DNA of 64,000 bases, taken from the NCBI GenBank assembly GCA_903904835.1, contig CAIVEI010000141.1:21472-85471 (forward strand), read 5' to 3'. The notes under the pieces are model-generated. The model did no database searches. It saw only the letters and a program-made list of their open reading frames with translations, and was not told where the DNA came from. Positions within the stretch are counted from its first letter, which is position 1. Every line of letters starts with the position of its first letter. The position numbers and the translations under genes are program-made. The DNA comes from an uncultured Schlesneria sp. Its GTDB lineage: Bacteria; Planctomycetota; Planctomycetia; Planctomycetales; Planctomycetaceae. This document shows, in pieces, positions 54,482 through 62,123 of this stretch.

Positions 54482-54970
54482 GGCATTTTCTGGCTTGCGC
54501 CGAGGACGCTGTTTGCTCGAAACCGATTGAATGACTGCATACCCGGCGCCCTTTAAAGGAAGTGGAACCTTGGCTTGTGCGATGGCCGCGTTGATGAGTG
54601 CAAGCACTTGGGGTGAGCGAAGGGTTTTGATAGTAGGCACACGAATGAAACGGTTCTGCTTTCCGCTACCTTGGAGCAACTTATCCGGGTCAGCGAGGCT
54701 GGCACCATGATAGAAAGAAATACCAACTCCGTTTGCTGCGGCTGCGATAGACACAATGCAATCGGAAGCGCGTGGAGTTGTACAGTAGCCGATGACGAAA
54801 AAGTTGAAGTTGTCGTAAACCAACTCGATCGCGTTGGGCATGAGCTTGCGAAGCTCGACGCGACACAGCCGAATGAGCTTGGCGTTGGCGGGTTCGAACT
54901 TGTCGATAAACTCAGCAAGACGTATTTCGATGTTCGAATCAGACGCGGTCGCCAAGGGTGAAGACTTCAT
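54476..54970 (-). CDS. DUF1801 domain protein (cassette gene)
   Basis: A 164-residue protein of the DUF1801/YdhG type. The core CRVELRKLMPNAIELVYDNFNFFVIGYCTTPRASDCIVSIAAAANGVGISFYHGASLADPDKLLQGSGKQNRFIRV fits closely. Structures in this group have a small alpha/beta fold; some relatives bind iron, but no function is settled. The ORF ends inside attC-like site 4, as expected for a cassette. Confidence 0.87.
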   Translation of the reverse strand: MKSSPLATASDSNIEIRLAEFIDKFEPANAKLIRLCRVELRKLMPNAIELVYDNFNFFVIGYCTTPRASDCIVSIAAAANGVGISFYHGASLADPDKLLQGSGKQNRFIRVPTIKTLRSPQVLALINAAIAQAKVPLPLKGAGYAVIQSVSSKQRPRRKPENAT

Positions 54971-55007
54971 GATTCGTGCTCGCAGACTTCGAGACGTTGC
55001 CTATGCC

Positions 55008-55064
55008 ACTTAACGTTAAAGGTCAGCGGATGGTACTCCATTCCGCTGGACCGGCTTGTTCGGC
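55008..55064 (-). repeat. attC-like site 5
   Basis: Perfect left core ACTTAAC and right core GTTCGGC. The stem GGTCAGCGGA pairs with TCCGCTGGACC around a short loop. The inner 50 bases are almost identical to site 12 at 61912. Confidence 0.82.
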
Positions 55065-55068
55065 AAAT

Positions 55069-55260
55069 TCAAGGCACGCGTTCAATTTGGGGAACCTTGC
55101 GTCGTGGCTTTGGCTCGCGGGACGCAGATTGTCGGTCAGATTCGCTGTGCCGCTTGCGCAAATCATTCATCATCAAGCGGACATCGCCGTTGAATTGTTG
55201 AGCGTATGCTTCACGAACACGCCGAACTTCTGAAAGAATTGGGTCAAGAGTCATAGTCAT
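55069..55260 (-). CDS. candidate antitoxin of PIN module 3
   Basis: A 63-residue member of the small partner family: MTMTLDPILSEVRRVREAYAQQFNGDVRLMMNDLRKRH. It overlaps the end of the PIN toxin gene by 17 bases, so the two are translationally coupled, and it ends four bases before attC-like site 5. The second half is basic and Ser/Arg-rich, unlike the acidic neutralising tails of many antitoxins. Confidence 0.76.
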   Translation of the reverse strand: MTMTLDPILSEVRRVREAYAQQFNGDVRLMMNDLRKRHSESDRQSASREPKPRRKVPQIERVP

Positions 55261-55729
55261 CCCCCATGAGTTGATCAGGAGTGCAGATCACAGGCATCGA
55301 AAAACCGAAATCGTCGCATACATCATAAATGATCGGTTGGAATGTTGCATTGGCAATGTGCGTGCAATTCCACGTGAGCAAATAGTCGATGCCGTGAACG
55401 ATGCAGATGGCAATATGAGCCGCATCCATCAATGCACGTGCCGGAAGAGACAGACGATCAATTAGGGTGATCACGATTTCATCAGCGTCGGATAACGGGT
55501 CGAGCACAGGGATTCCGTCGAGAACTTCAAGCCGCCGTTTTGCCGCATGAGGATCGCCTCCGGAAGCTTCGAGTAGGACGGCATCCGAGATGAATAGGTC
55601 AAAGTGTTGACGCCGATCATCCCACCATTGCCGTGTCGTTTGCTGTTTGGCCGCCATCGAGAGTTCAGGACTACGCCAAGCAGTCAGATAGCTGGGAATC
55701 GTTGTTTCGAGGTAGACAGATGACGCCAT
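55244..55729 (-). CDS. PIN-domain toxin, module 3
   Basis: A 161-residue PIN protein starting MASSVYLETTIPSYLTAWRS. It is closest to module 1. Marks are AVLLEASGGDPHAAKRRL, MDAAHIAICIVHGIDYLLTWNCTHIANA and the end MPVICTPDQLMGDD. The acidic residues expected for a PIN ribonuclease are present (Glu in YLET, Glu in LLEAS, Asp in MDAAH). It forms one cassette with its partner and attC-like site 5. Confidence 0.9.
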   Translation of the reverse strand: MASSVYLETTIPSYLTAWRSPELSMAAKQQTTRQWWDDRRQHFDLFISDAVLLEASGGDPHAAKRRLEVLDGIPVLDPLSDADEIVITLIDRLSLPARALMDAAHIAICIVHGIDYLLTWNCTHIANATFQPIIYDVCDDFGFSMPVICTPDQLMGDDYDS

Positions 55730-55780
55730 CAGAGTACCAAGCGGAATTGGGAATTGGACGTATAACGATACTTAGGCCGA

Positions 55781-56161
55781 TCATTTGAGGTCCGCCGACG
55801 TTCTGCACGCGGCTCGATCGACTGGTTTGACACTCGTCAACCACGGTACACAAGCCGAGAGCGAAAGACAAATTAATTCATGGATACCGTTTACGAGCCC
55901 CGTTTGAATTGTTCGATCACGTCGCACCGTTTCGATGATGATCGTGCCATCGTCCTGCGTTACCTTGAGCTTGCTGCCGATGCCAACAGCTTCAAGTTCG
56001 TGACCGGAGTTGCCGGAGAGATGAAACTTATCGCCGATGTCGAGCGTGACAAGCGAATACTCCCTGTCGGAAACCATAACGACCTTCTTGTCGATGGTCT
56101 CCTTGGTTTTGATGGAGCCGTACTCCACGTTGATCAGTATTCCCTCTGTAACCTTCGCCAT
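55781..56161 (-). CDS. hypothetical cassette protein
   Basis: A 126-residue protein beginning MAKVTEGILINVEYGSIKTKETIDKKVVMVSD. The first 90 residues alternate beta strands (KFHLSGNSGHELEAVGIGSKLKVTQDDGTIIIETVRR) and suggest a small barrel. The last 30 residues (CVPWLTSVKPVDRAACRTSADLK) have an unrelated, attC-like composition. A poorly conserved palindrome at about 55757-55830 could be its attC but is not regular enough to call. The function is unknown. Confidence 0.65.
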   Translation of the reverse strand: MAKVTEGILINVEYGSIKTKETIDKKVVMVSDREYSLVTLDIGDKFHLSGNSGHELEAVGIGSKLKVTQDDGTIIIETVRRDRTIQTGLVNGIHELICLSLSACVPWLTSVKPVDRAACRTSADLK

Positions 56162-56175
56162 CGTGAACCCCTTCT

Positions 56176-56234
56176 GCCGAACGTGAAATTAACCGGCGGC
56201 GTACTCGCCGTCCGTGTTGAATGTTTCGTTACCC
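56176..56234 (-). repeat. attC-like site 6
   Basis: Ends GCCGAAC and GTTACCC, with the stem AACCGGCGGCG / CGCCGTCCGTGTT around TACT. The 30-base centre is identical to site 7. Confidence 0.75.
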
Positions 56235-56240
56235 GCATTT

Positions 56241-56690
56241 CTAGCATGCGCGTTGGTTAAACACCACACCTTCGACATCGGCAGCCGTAGCAAGGGCTCT
56301 GTCGACCGCAGATCCTAATGCTCGAATTTGGTCGGAGTATCGAGTTCGATGAACGATCCGATGATACCAATCATGGCAAAGTTGAACATCGAATTCGAAG
56401 CAATTCTTGGCGGACCCATCAGGGACCCATTGGACGTACACGAAGCACGTCCAGCCGCCAAGTTTGAAGTACGTATACCAGCCATGGTCTTCAGGGCTTG
56501 GTTCGTCCATTTCGCTGACCATTGCTTGGGATCGCAATGCATTACAGACATTCTTGATCACAGGATCGGTCGCCATGTATTGCCATTGCTCCCCAAAGTC
56601 ACCGGAGAATACCGGTTTCGGGGCGAGTTCAACGTCGTCATCGTCGGGCAAAACACCAGTCCAGTAGAATTTGCCAAAGATTGTAGTCAT
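56241..56690 (-). CDS. hypothetical cassette protein
   Basis: A 149-residue protein beginning MTTIFGKFYWTGVLPDDDDVELAPKP. It is rich in Trp and Tyr (GWYTYFKLGGWTCFVYVQWVPDG, LCHDWYHRIVHRT). I do not recognise the family; the size and composition resemble immunity-type proteins, which is only an impression. The stop lies seven bases before attC-like site 6, and site 7 lies just beyond its start, so the cassette borders are clear. Confidence 0.75.
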   Translation of the reverse strand: MTTIFGKFYWTGVLPDDDDVELAPKPVFSGDFGEQWQYMATDPVIKNVCNALRSQAMVSEMDEPSPEDHGWYTYFKLGGWTCFVYVQWVPDGSAKNCFEFDVQLCHDWYHRIVHRTRYSDQIRALGSAVDRALATAADVEGVVFNQRAC

Positions 56691-56723
56691 ACATTTTCGG
56701 CGTAGTCAGTGTCGGTCTTTGTC

Positions 56724-56783
56724 GGGTAACGTCAAAATTAACCGGCGGCGTACTCGCCGTCCGTGTTGAATGCCTTGTTCGGC
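56724..56783 (-). repeat. attC-like site 7
   Basis: Ends GGGTAAC and GTTCGGC. The centre AACCGGCGGCGTACTCGCCG matches site 6. It is followed, after a short junction, by the truncated peroxidase gene. Confidence 0.78.
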
Positions 56784-56862
56784 GCCTTTATTTCAGGCAT
56801 TTGTTTCTTGTTGTGTGAATGACGGCGCGAAAAGTAGAATGTCCCCTTTGTGTTTTCGCGAA

Positions 56863-57093
56863 CTCGCCGTTGCTGAAGCCTTTGGCAGGATCGTGGCACG
56901 TTGCACAGGCAACTTTATTATCCGCTGACAGGCGGCCATCAAAAAATAACTGCTTTCCCAAAGCAATCTTCTCGTCCGACGGAGGATTGTCCTTCGGGTA
57001 AACAATGGGTGGAAGACCGGCGGGTTCGACGGCAAATGTGACTTCGGACAGTTCACAAACAATTAACGTCATAAAAGCGATCAAACGGATCAT
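56863..57093 (-). pseudogene. truncated di-haem cytochrome c peroxidase, copy B
   Basis: From MIRLIAFMTLIV (57093) to KGFSNGE (56863) this matches the first 80 residues of the peroxidase at 46.1 kb, including signal peptide and first haem site CATCH. After that the reading frame continues with unrelated residues to a stop at 56788. The second haem domain is missing, so no active enzyme is made. The break is about 80 bases from attC-like site 7. Confidence 0.88.
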
Positions 57094-57236
57094 CACTAAC
57101 TTCCTTGGGCATCGCGGGTCTTGATCGTTAAAAACCGTTCTCAGTGACACGGCATAAAAAGTGAACGCGGTTCGAAGCGACCATTCTTAAGGCTGTTGCT
57201 CTGCCTTTCAAGAGACCGCAAACATTTCAAAAACGA

Positions 57237-58511
57237 TCAATCAAGTCGTAACCAGATCGACTTCAAATATTCAGACTCGGGGCAATTCGTGGAAATTGGG
57301 TGGTCGGGAGCGGCCCCACCCTTCGCGATGATTTGACCTCGACGTCCTACTTCCGGTGCCGCATTCACGATCTTGGTGAATTCAGTCATGTCGAGCAGTC
57401 CCGAGCAACTGCATGTCAGCAATATTCCACCAGGATTCACCAGTTGCATCGCCAGCCGATTCAGGTCGAAGTACTTATGCCGCCCCTCTTCGATTTCCAT
57501 GCGGCTGCGAATCAGTTTCGGTGGGTCCAGGACGACCACATCGAACTTCTTCTTGTTACGTTGCATGTCCCGCATGTAACCGAACACTTCAGCCTGCACG
57601 AAATTGATTTTCAGTTGATTGAGGTTCGCGTTTTCTCGAGCGAGTACAACGGTGTCTTCGTCCAGCTCGACCCCGGTCACTTCGCTGGCCTGACCAATTC
57701 GTTTGGCTTGCAGGGAAAAGCCACCGGTGTAACAGCAGAGATCCAGTACCGATTTCCCGCCACAAAAGTCGGCTAACCGTCTGCGGTTATCCCGCTGGTC
57801 GCAATAAAAGCCGGTCTTATGACCGCCCGCAAAGTTAATACGGAACTTGGTGTCATGCTCCTGAACAATCGTCTTGGCGGGGACTTCCGCAGAACCGTAA
57901 GGATCAGCGGCAAACCCTTCGTGTTCATGCGACATCGGTGCCGCCCGCAGAACTCCGTGTTTCGTTCCTGCCAGGACTTCAAGTTGACTGATAATCGCTT
58001 CGGCTCGTTGATACATGCCAAGCGAAAAACACTCAGCGACCAACACGTCGCCAAATCGATCGACAACGAGACCAGGCAGGCCATCAGCCTCGGCATGAAT
58101 CAGTCGATAAGCCTGCGATACGTCGTCCAGCTTCAACGTCTCGCGCCGCAGTGAAACCGCTTGAGCCAGCCGGTCGCTCCACCATGCTTCATCCGGTGGT
58201 TTTAAGCCGGCACGAAGCACTCTTACGGCAATTTCGGCCTCAGGATTGAATAATCCAAAACCAACCGTTTCACCGCTGGGAGCGTTCAGTTCGACCAGAT
58301 CACCCGGTTGAGCTTCTCGGGAAATCTGGCCAAGTTGTTTTCGAAAGACGAATGGATGCCACAATGCACCACCGAGGCGGACTTCGACTTGAGGGAGTCG
58401 TTCGCCTTCAGGCGGGCACAACGGGCGTTGTTCAAGTAATTCCCGGCAGACACGTACGGGCTGACGGGACGTTTCATAACGCCGAGACGATGATTGTGGT
58501 TTTCGGTTCAT
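57237..58511 (-). CDS. RlmI-like 23S rRNA cytosine methyltransferase, copy B
   Basis: An intact 424-residue paralog of the gene at 47.1 kb, with all methyltransferase motifs (GFYCDQRDNRRR, VLDLCCYTGGFSLQA, VVVLDPPKLIRSR). The two proteins differ at only about a dozen residues by eye. At the DNA level differences are frequent and mostly synonymous: I count about 11 in one 60-base stretch. Both copies have therefore been kept under purifying selection, or copy B came from a related strain. The gap to the truncated peroxidase is about 140 bases, against seven in copy A. The homology upstream ends about 60 bases before the start codon. The stretch 58512-58944 has no gene that I can support. Confidence 0.92.
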   Translation of the reverse strand: MNRKPQSSSRRYETSRQPVRVCRELLEQRPLCPPEGERLPQVEVRLGGALWHPFVFRKQLGQISREAQPGDLVELNAPSGETVGFGLFNPEAEIAVRVLRAGLKPPDEAWWSDRLAQAVSLRRETLKLDDVSQAYRLIHAEADGLPGLVVDRFGDVLVAECFSLGMYQRAEAIISQLEVLAGTKHGVLRAAPMSHEHEGFAADPYGSAEVPAKTIVQEHDTKFRINFAGGHKTGFYCDQRDNRRRLADFCGGKSVLDLCCYTGGFSLQAKRIGQASEVTGVELDEDTVVLARENANLNQLKINFVQAEVFGYMRDMQRNKKKFDVVVLDPPKLIRSRMEIEEGRHKYFDLNRLAMQLVNPGGILLTCSCSGLLDMTEFTKIVNAAPEVGRRGQIIAKGGAAPDHPISTNCPESEYLKSIWLRLD

Positions 58512-58944
58512 GACGTCATCGTAATGGACCTGTCAATCACTCACAATAAACAAGCCGCGATTCAAGAGCGTCGCCGTTCAAGCGATATCTGCGAGGTAAG
58601 CCATCGGAGTTTTCTCTCGTCTCAATCAACGTTGATCATAAATCGATCAAAACCAGAAGAGACCGTAGGCAGACTCACCATGAACGACCAAGGAGGTTTT
58701 TATTCCCACCACGAAGGACTCAGTGAGGCCTTCGCCCGCAACCCAATCACGGGAAGAATTCGAACCACGAAAAACACGAAAAAACAGTCGAGGCGAGCCG
58801 GGGTGCGTCAGCCCCCGGATTCTTTTCTTCTACAAATTCTTCGCACCGCGCGAAGAAATCAAACGTTAGTACTACGGAGGGGTGATCAATCTTGTTCTCA
58901 TGCATCTCAGTGTCTCCGCGACTCTGTGAGAGATCAATTCTTCG

Positions 58945-59035
58945 ATCGAACGGTCACAATCACCCGGCGGCGGCCAAGTGACTTTGATTTCAGGAAACGC
59001 TCGATCCGCCGCTCGGGTGCATTGTGTTGTTAGCC
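58945..59035 (-). repeat. attC-like site 8
   Basis: Ends ATCGAAC and GTTAGCC, with the stem CACCCGGCGGCGG / CCGCCGCTCGGGTGC. It overlaps the end of the 59030-59530 gene. Confidence 0.78.
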
Positions 59036-59530
59036 GTCGGATTCAAGGGTGTAAGGCGGTACAATGTGATGGATCATGAGCATGATGTTCTCATAAGTGC
59101 CCGGTGCGATCTCGGCGATTCGATCGTTTTCGAGCAACATATTGAAGGCAAGAAGGATCGTGCAGATACACTGTTTTCCGATGCATGCGGCTGTAAAGGA
59201 GAACGGGAAAATGATCATTTCTTGATTCGGCGAGATCATCGCGACTTCGTTGATCTCGTCATCAATTACGACATCGGCCCAATACCAATGAAACTGCCGA
59301 GCCATCTGTGCGCCCCAAAGAGCGCCGAGCACAAGGTGCGGATTCTCGTCTTCCGAAACCGATGTCGGTCTCTCAAACACCAAGTCGACCACGGCGTCGT
59401 TCATCTTCTGCATTATGGCTTGAGGTGAATCCGTCTTTAGGTCGATGTCGAATAACGCGGCAGCCTCCCCGATAACAGCCTCAATGAGACCGCGACGTTC
59501 CTGATCTGGCGGTGATTCTTGTACTTTCAT
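59030..59530 (-). CDS. hypothetical cassette protein
   Basis: A 166-residue protein started at MKVQESPPDQERRGLIEAV (59530). The ORF-track start adds 38 residues that are encoded by the neighbouring attC-like site. The sequence is mixed alpha/beta (ALWGAQMARQFHWYWADVVIDDEINEVAMISPNQEMIIFPFSFTAACI). I do not recognise the family. The stop lies inside attC-like site 8. Confidence 0.72.
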   Translation of the reverse strand: MKVQESPPDQERRGLIEAVIGEAAALFDIDLKTDSPQAIMQKMNDAVVDLVFERPTSVSEDENPHLVLGALWGAQMARQFHWYWADVVIDDEINEVAMISPNQEMIIFPFSFTAACIGKQCICTILLAFNMLLENDRIAEIAPGTYENIMLMIHHIVPPYTLESDG

Positions 59531-59547
59531 TGTGCGTTTGATTTGAC

Positions 59548-59642
59548 GGCTAACGAATTGCGATCTAACCGGTTGCGGCGAGCGACGCTGTAAAGTGTGA
59601 AAAACAAACCACCGCAACTCGGCGTGCATCGCTTTGTTCGCC
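59548..59642 (-). repeat. attC-like site 9
   Basis: Ends GGCTAAC and GTTCGCC, with GGTTGCGGCGAGCGACG-type and GCAACTCGGCG-type arms. It separates two cassette genes. Confidence 0.72.
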
Positions 59643-59663
59643 ACGATTCCGAAAGGCGGTACG

Positions 59664-60134
59664 CTAACTCCGGGGCTTCACTGGTAGAGACCTCGCGTCG
59701 AGGTTCGTTTTCTTGAATTCCTCAATTTCTTCTTTTGTCTTTTGATCTGTGTAAAAGCCAAGGGTGTCTACCATCCATTTGTTCTTTAACTTCACGAGGT
59801 CGAACACCAAACGCCCCGTGTCTTGGCCATCGGGATTCGGTTCATTGATTTTGACTTCTTCTGTGACAGCAATGGCTCGTCCGTTCTTCTCGCCCATCCA
59901 GATGGTTGGTACTTTGATCTTCTTCACATCAAACATTGTCTTGAAATCTTGTAGCTTGCTACGGGAACTCACTTCCTTGTCCTCGGTGGCCAGCGAGACC
60001 GCTTCATCTAAGTGGCCAGACAGTGCAGCAGCCAAATAGGCTTCAATCGTGGACCTCGGATTGTCGTACGGCTTCTCGTCAGCAAACGCAACGACATTCA
60101 ATCCCAGAGCAATCCCAATGACAATCCATCGCAT
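59664..60134 (-). CDS. exported hypothetical protein, NTF2-like/DUF4878-type fold suspected
   Basis: A 156-residue protein with signal peptide MRWIVIGIALGLNVVAFADE. The mature part DNPRSTIEAYLAAALSGHLDEAVSLATED, followed by strands (GRAIAVTEEVKINEPNPDG, GRLVFDLVKLKNKWMVDTLGF), is typical of NTF2-like exported proteins such as DUF4878. The role is unknown. It ends 22 bases before attC-like site 9. Confidence 0.75.
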   Translation of the reverse strand: MRWIVIGIALGLNVVAFADEKPYDNPRSTIEAYLAAALSGHLDEAVSLATEDKEVSSRSKLQDFKTMFDVKKIKVPTIWMGEKNGRAIAVTEEVKINEPNPDGQDTGRLVFDLVKLKNKWMVDTLGFYTDQKTKEEIEEFKKTNLDARSLPVKPRS

Positions 60135-60154
60135 TGAATTACCTTCGTTGTTGT

Positions 60155-60245
60155 GGCGAAGGACGGCGGTAACCGGTGTTGCCGTAATTGACTTTCCATT
60201 TCAAATCCGCGTGATCGACAACTCCGGTTCACCGCATTGTTCGCT
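60155..60245 (-). repeat. attC-like site 10
   Basis: Left end GGCGAAG (one base off the AAC core) and right end GTTCGCT. The inner stem GGCGGTAACCGGTGTTG pairs with CAACTCCGGTTCACCGC, close to that of site 3. Confidence 0.68.
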
Positions 60246-60392
60246 TTGCGATTCTGCAACTCTGCGATTCGACAGCGTGATCATTTCCGAGTAAAGAGCA
60301 GTGCAGGTGCCTGGTTCGACAGAGGCATTCACATTGCAAGTTCATAGTCATCACGATCCAGGATCAGCATGCGAAAACGGGTTCTCGATACT

Positions 60393-60683
60393 CTATCCTA
60401 GGGCAATCCCCAGGGTACCGATCAGCAGTGGAAGCCACACGAGCCATCGCAATGCGGGGAATCGCTGGCCATCACCTTTCCGGAGTCGGATGAAGCCCCA
60501 CCCGACAACCACGGCACAGACCGGGCCGATCAAAACCGAGCTGAGCATAGCGAGCCCCATTGAATCGATTGGCCCCAGCATCGCGGGAATCGCGTAAATT
60601 GAGCCAATCAACCCAATTGGCAACAGCGACGCAACGAAGTATCCGAAAGGGAATCGCACATCGGGGCCGGAAGCGATCACCAT
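60393..60683 (-). CDS. small membrane protein, hypothetical cassette gene
   Basis: A 96-residue protein with three membrane helices (FGYFVASLLPIGLIGSIYAIP, GLAMLSSVLIGPVCAVVVGWG, LRWLVWLPLLIGTLGIALG). The family is not recognised. It lies between attC-like sites 10 and 11 in cassette orientation; about 150 bases separate its stop from site 10. Confidence 0.65.
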   Translation of the reverse strand: MVIASGPDVRFPFGYFVASLLPIGLIGSIYAIPAMLGPIDSMGLAMLSSVLIGPVCAVVVGWGFIRLRKGDGQRFPALRWLVWLPLLIGTLGIALG

Positions 60684-60699
60684 TGAGCCCTTCTTTGTA

Positions 60700-60789
60700 G
60701 GCGAACGTCAGACATCACGGGGGACGGACGAAAGATCTTCCACTTCAAAACACTCGCAGGCCGACCTCACGTGCATGTCATGGTTCGTT
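60700..60789 (-). repeat. attC-like site 11
   Basis: Left core GGCGAAC and right end GTTCGTT; internal pairing is weaker than in the other sites. It overlaps the end of the TlpA-like gene. Confidence 0.55.
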
Positions 60790-61896
60790 CTTTTTTGCGA
60801 GCTCCGCTTCAATCTGGGCGTCGGTTGGCAGATCGGTCAAGTGCGCAAACACGACCTTGCCATCTCGACCCACCAAAAAATACGCGGGAAATTGAGAAAC
60901 GGCAAACCGCTTTTCCGTTTCGCCGTTGCTCAGTACAACCGGGAATTTAAATTCATGTTCAGCCATAAACTCTGGGAGCTTCTCCGAATTCTGATTCGCA
61001 TGGACACCCACAACGACCAAACCGCGATCCTCAAACCTCTCCTGAAGAACATTGACTGCAGGTAGTTTCTTAACACAAGGCCCGCACCATGTTGCCCAAA
61101 AGTCTACCAGGATGACTTTGCCCTTCAAATCGGCATGACTTGGCATGGGAATGTCGCCCATCGCTCTGCCGTCAATTGTCGGCATATGACTACCAATGAT
61201 TGATTTCTTGGTTTCGGCATTAGAGATCATTGCTCGAGATCCATAGCCGGTTATCCGCTCGGCAACCAGCAGGTCGCCCTCGTCATGGCAGCGTGCTTCC
61301 CCACAGAAGACCTCCGCAAGTTTACCGTCGGCAAACATCATCGATCCGTGTCCCTTCTTCAGCTTTTCGTGTTGGAATCGGATCAGGGTGTCAATGGTAC
61401 ACTTGTCGAACTTCGGTGACGTGCAAACCCAGTACCAGTCGTCTTTCTTTACCACGAACAAGCGACCGGCTGTGCACAGGGTTTCACCCGCCGGTGCTTC
61501 GCCAATCTGATTCCATGTATTACCGCCAAAGTCCTTCATTTCACGGTAGACACGAAGCCGTCCAAGTGATTCACGAATAAACCAGGGGCCGTATTGAATT
61601 TCGAACAAAGGCAACTGCGGATGCACGGAAACTTTTGGCATCGAACCGGGGGTAATCTTCGCAAGAACGATCTTCCACTCCAGTTCGTCCGGCTCCGCAG
61701 TCAATGTTGCCACCAACCAACCGCCCTGATCAGTCAGTTCAAGTCGCTGTTTCGGGATCTCAAGCCCGTCCGCGTTGATCGGTGCAATCTCCTTTGCAAA
61801 GGGTAACGCGGTAACAGATTGTTCTTGGGCAAAAGCAAGCTGGCCAACCGCAGCTACTAAAAACAGGATGGCATAGGACATCAGTCTCCGATTCAT
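60778..61896 (-). CDS. exported TlpA-like thioredoxin-fold protein (large cassette gene)
   Basis: A 372-residue protein started at MNRRLMSYAILFLVAAVGQLAFA (61896), with GGAGGA upstream; the ORF track used an ATG four codons earlier. About 230 residues of unknown beta-rich sequence precede a TlpA/ResA-type thioredoxin domain: LKGKVILVDFWATWCGPCVKKLPAVNVLQ with the redox motif WCGPC, then VVGVHANQNSEKL and SQFPAYFLVGRDGKVV. It would act as a periplasmic disulfide reductase. It is unusually large for a cassette gene, but its end coincides with attC-like site 11 and its start with site 12. Confidence 0.86.
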   Translation of the reverse strand: MNRRLMSYAILFLVAAVGQLAFAQEQSVTALPFAKEIAPINADGLEIPKQRLELTDQGGWLVATLTAEPDELEWKIVLAKITPGSMPKVSVHPQLPLFEIQYGPWFIRESLGRLRVYREMKDFGGNTWNQIGEAPAGETLCTAGRLFVVKKDDWYWVCTSPKFDKCTIDTLIRFQHEKLKKGHGSMMFADGKLAEVFCGEARCHDEGDLLVAERITGYGSRAMISNAETKKSIIGSHMPTIDGRAMGDIPMPSHADLKGKVILVDFWATWCGPCVKKLPAVNVLQERFEDRGLVVVGVHANQNSEKLPEFMAEHEFKFPVVLSNGETEKRFAVSQFPAYFLVGRDGKVVFAHLTDLPTDAQIEAELAKKNEP

Positions 61897-61911
61897 TGAA
61901 TCCTCCATGTG

Positions 61912-61968
61912 GACGAACGTTAAAGGTCAGCGGATGGTACTCCATTCCGCTGGACCGGCTTGTTCGGC
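61912..61968 (-). repeat. attC-like site 12
   Basis: Ends GACGAAC and GTTCGGC, with the centre GGTCAGCGGATGGTACTCCA identical to site 5. The adjacent gene runs through it and takes from it the tail PNKPVQRNGVPSADL. Confidence 0.82.
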
Positions 61969-62123
61969 GAATTTGGTTTCCACATTGGCCGTCCAGAAGC
62001 TTCTTGCCGTTTTCTTGCATCGTCGAGCATTGCCGCGAAATCGCCGTGAAACTTATTTGAAATTTCACGACGTGTTTGATGAATTTCGTCAATGATCGGA
62101 TCAATCATCAGTTGCTGGATCAT
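61920..62123 (-). CDS. candidate antitoxin of PIN module 4
   Basis: A 67-residue member of the small partner family (MIDPIIDEIHQTRREISNKFHGDFAAMLDDARKRQEASGRPMW). It overlaps the toxin gene by 23 bases. The last 15 residues are encoded by attC-like site 12, so the true C-terminus has been extended by the recombination site. Confidence 0.77.
   Translation of the reverse strand: MIQQLMIDPIIDEIHQTRREISNKFHGDFAAMLDDARKRQEASGRPMWKPNSPNKPVQRNGVPSADL

Noticed and set aside
55757-55830. Possible thirteenth attC site at the end of the 55781-56161 gene
   Set aside because: Left end GTATAAC fits, but the right end and internal stem are too irregular to count.
58494-59033. 179-residue plus-strand ORF after rlmI copy B
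   Set aside because: It runs through the rlmI leader and an attC-like palindrome, is Arg/Ser-rich and resembles no protein.
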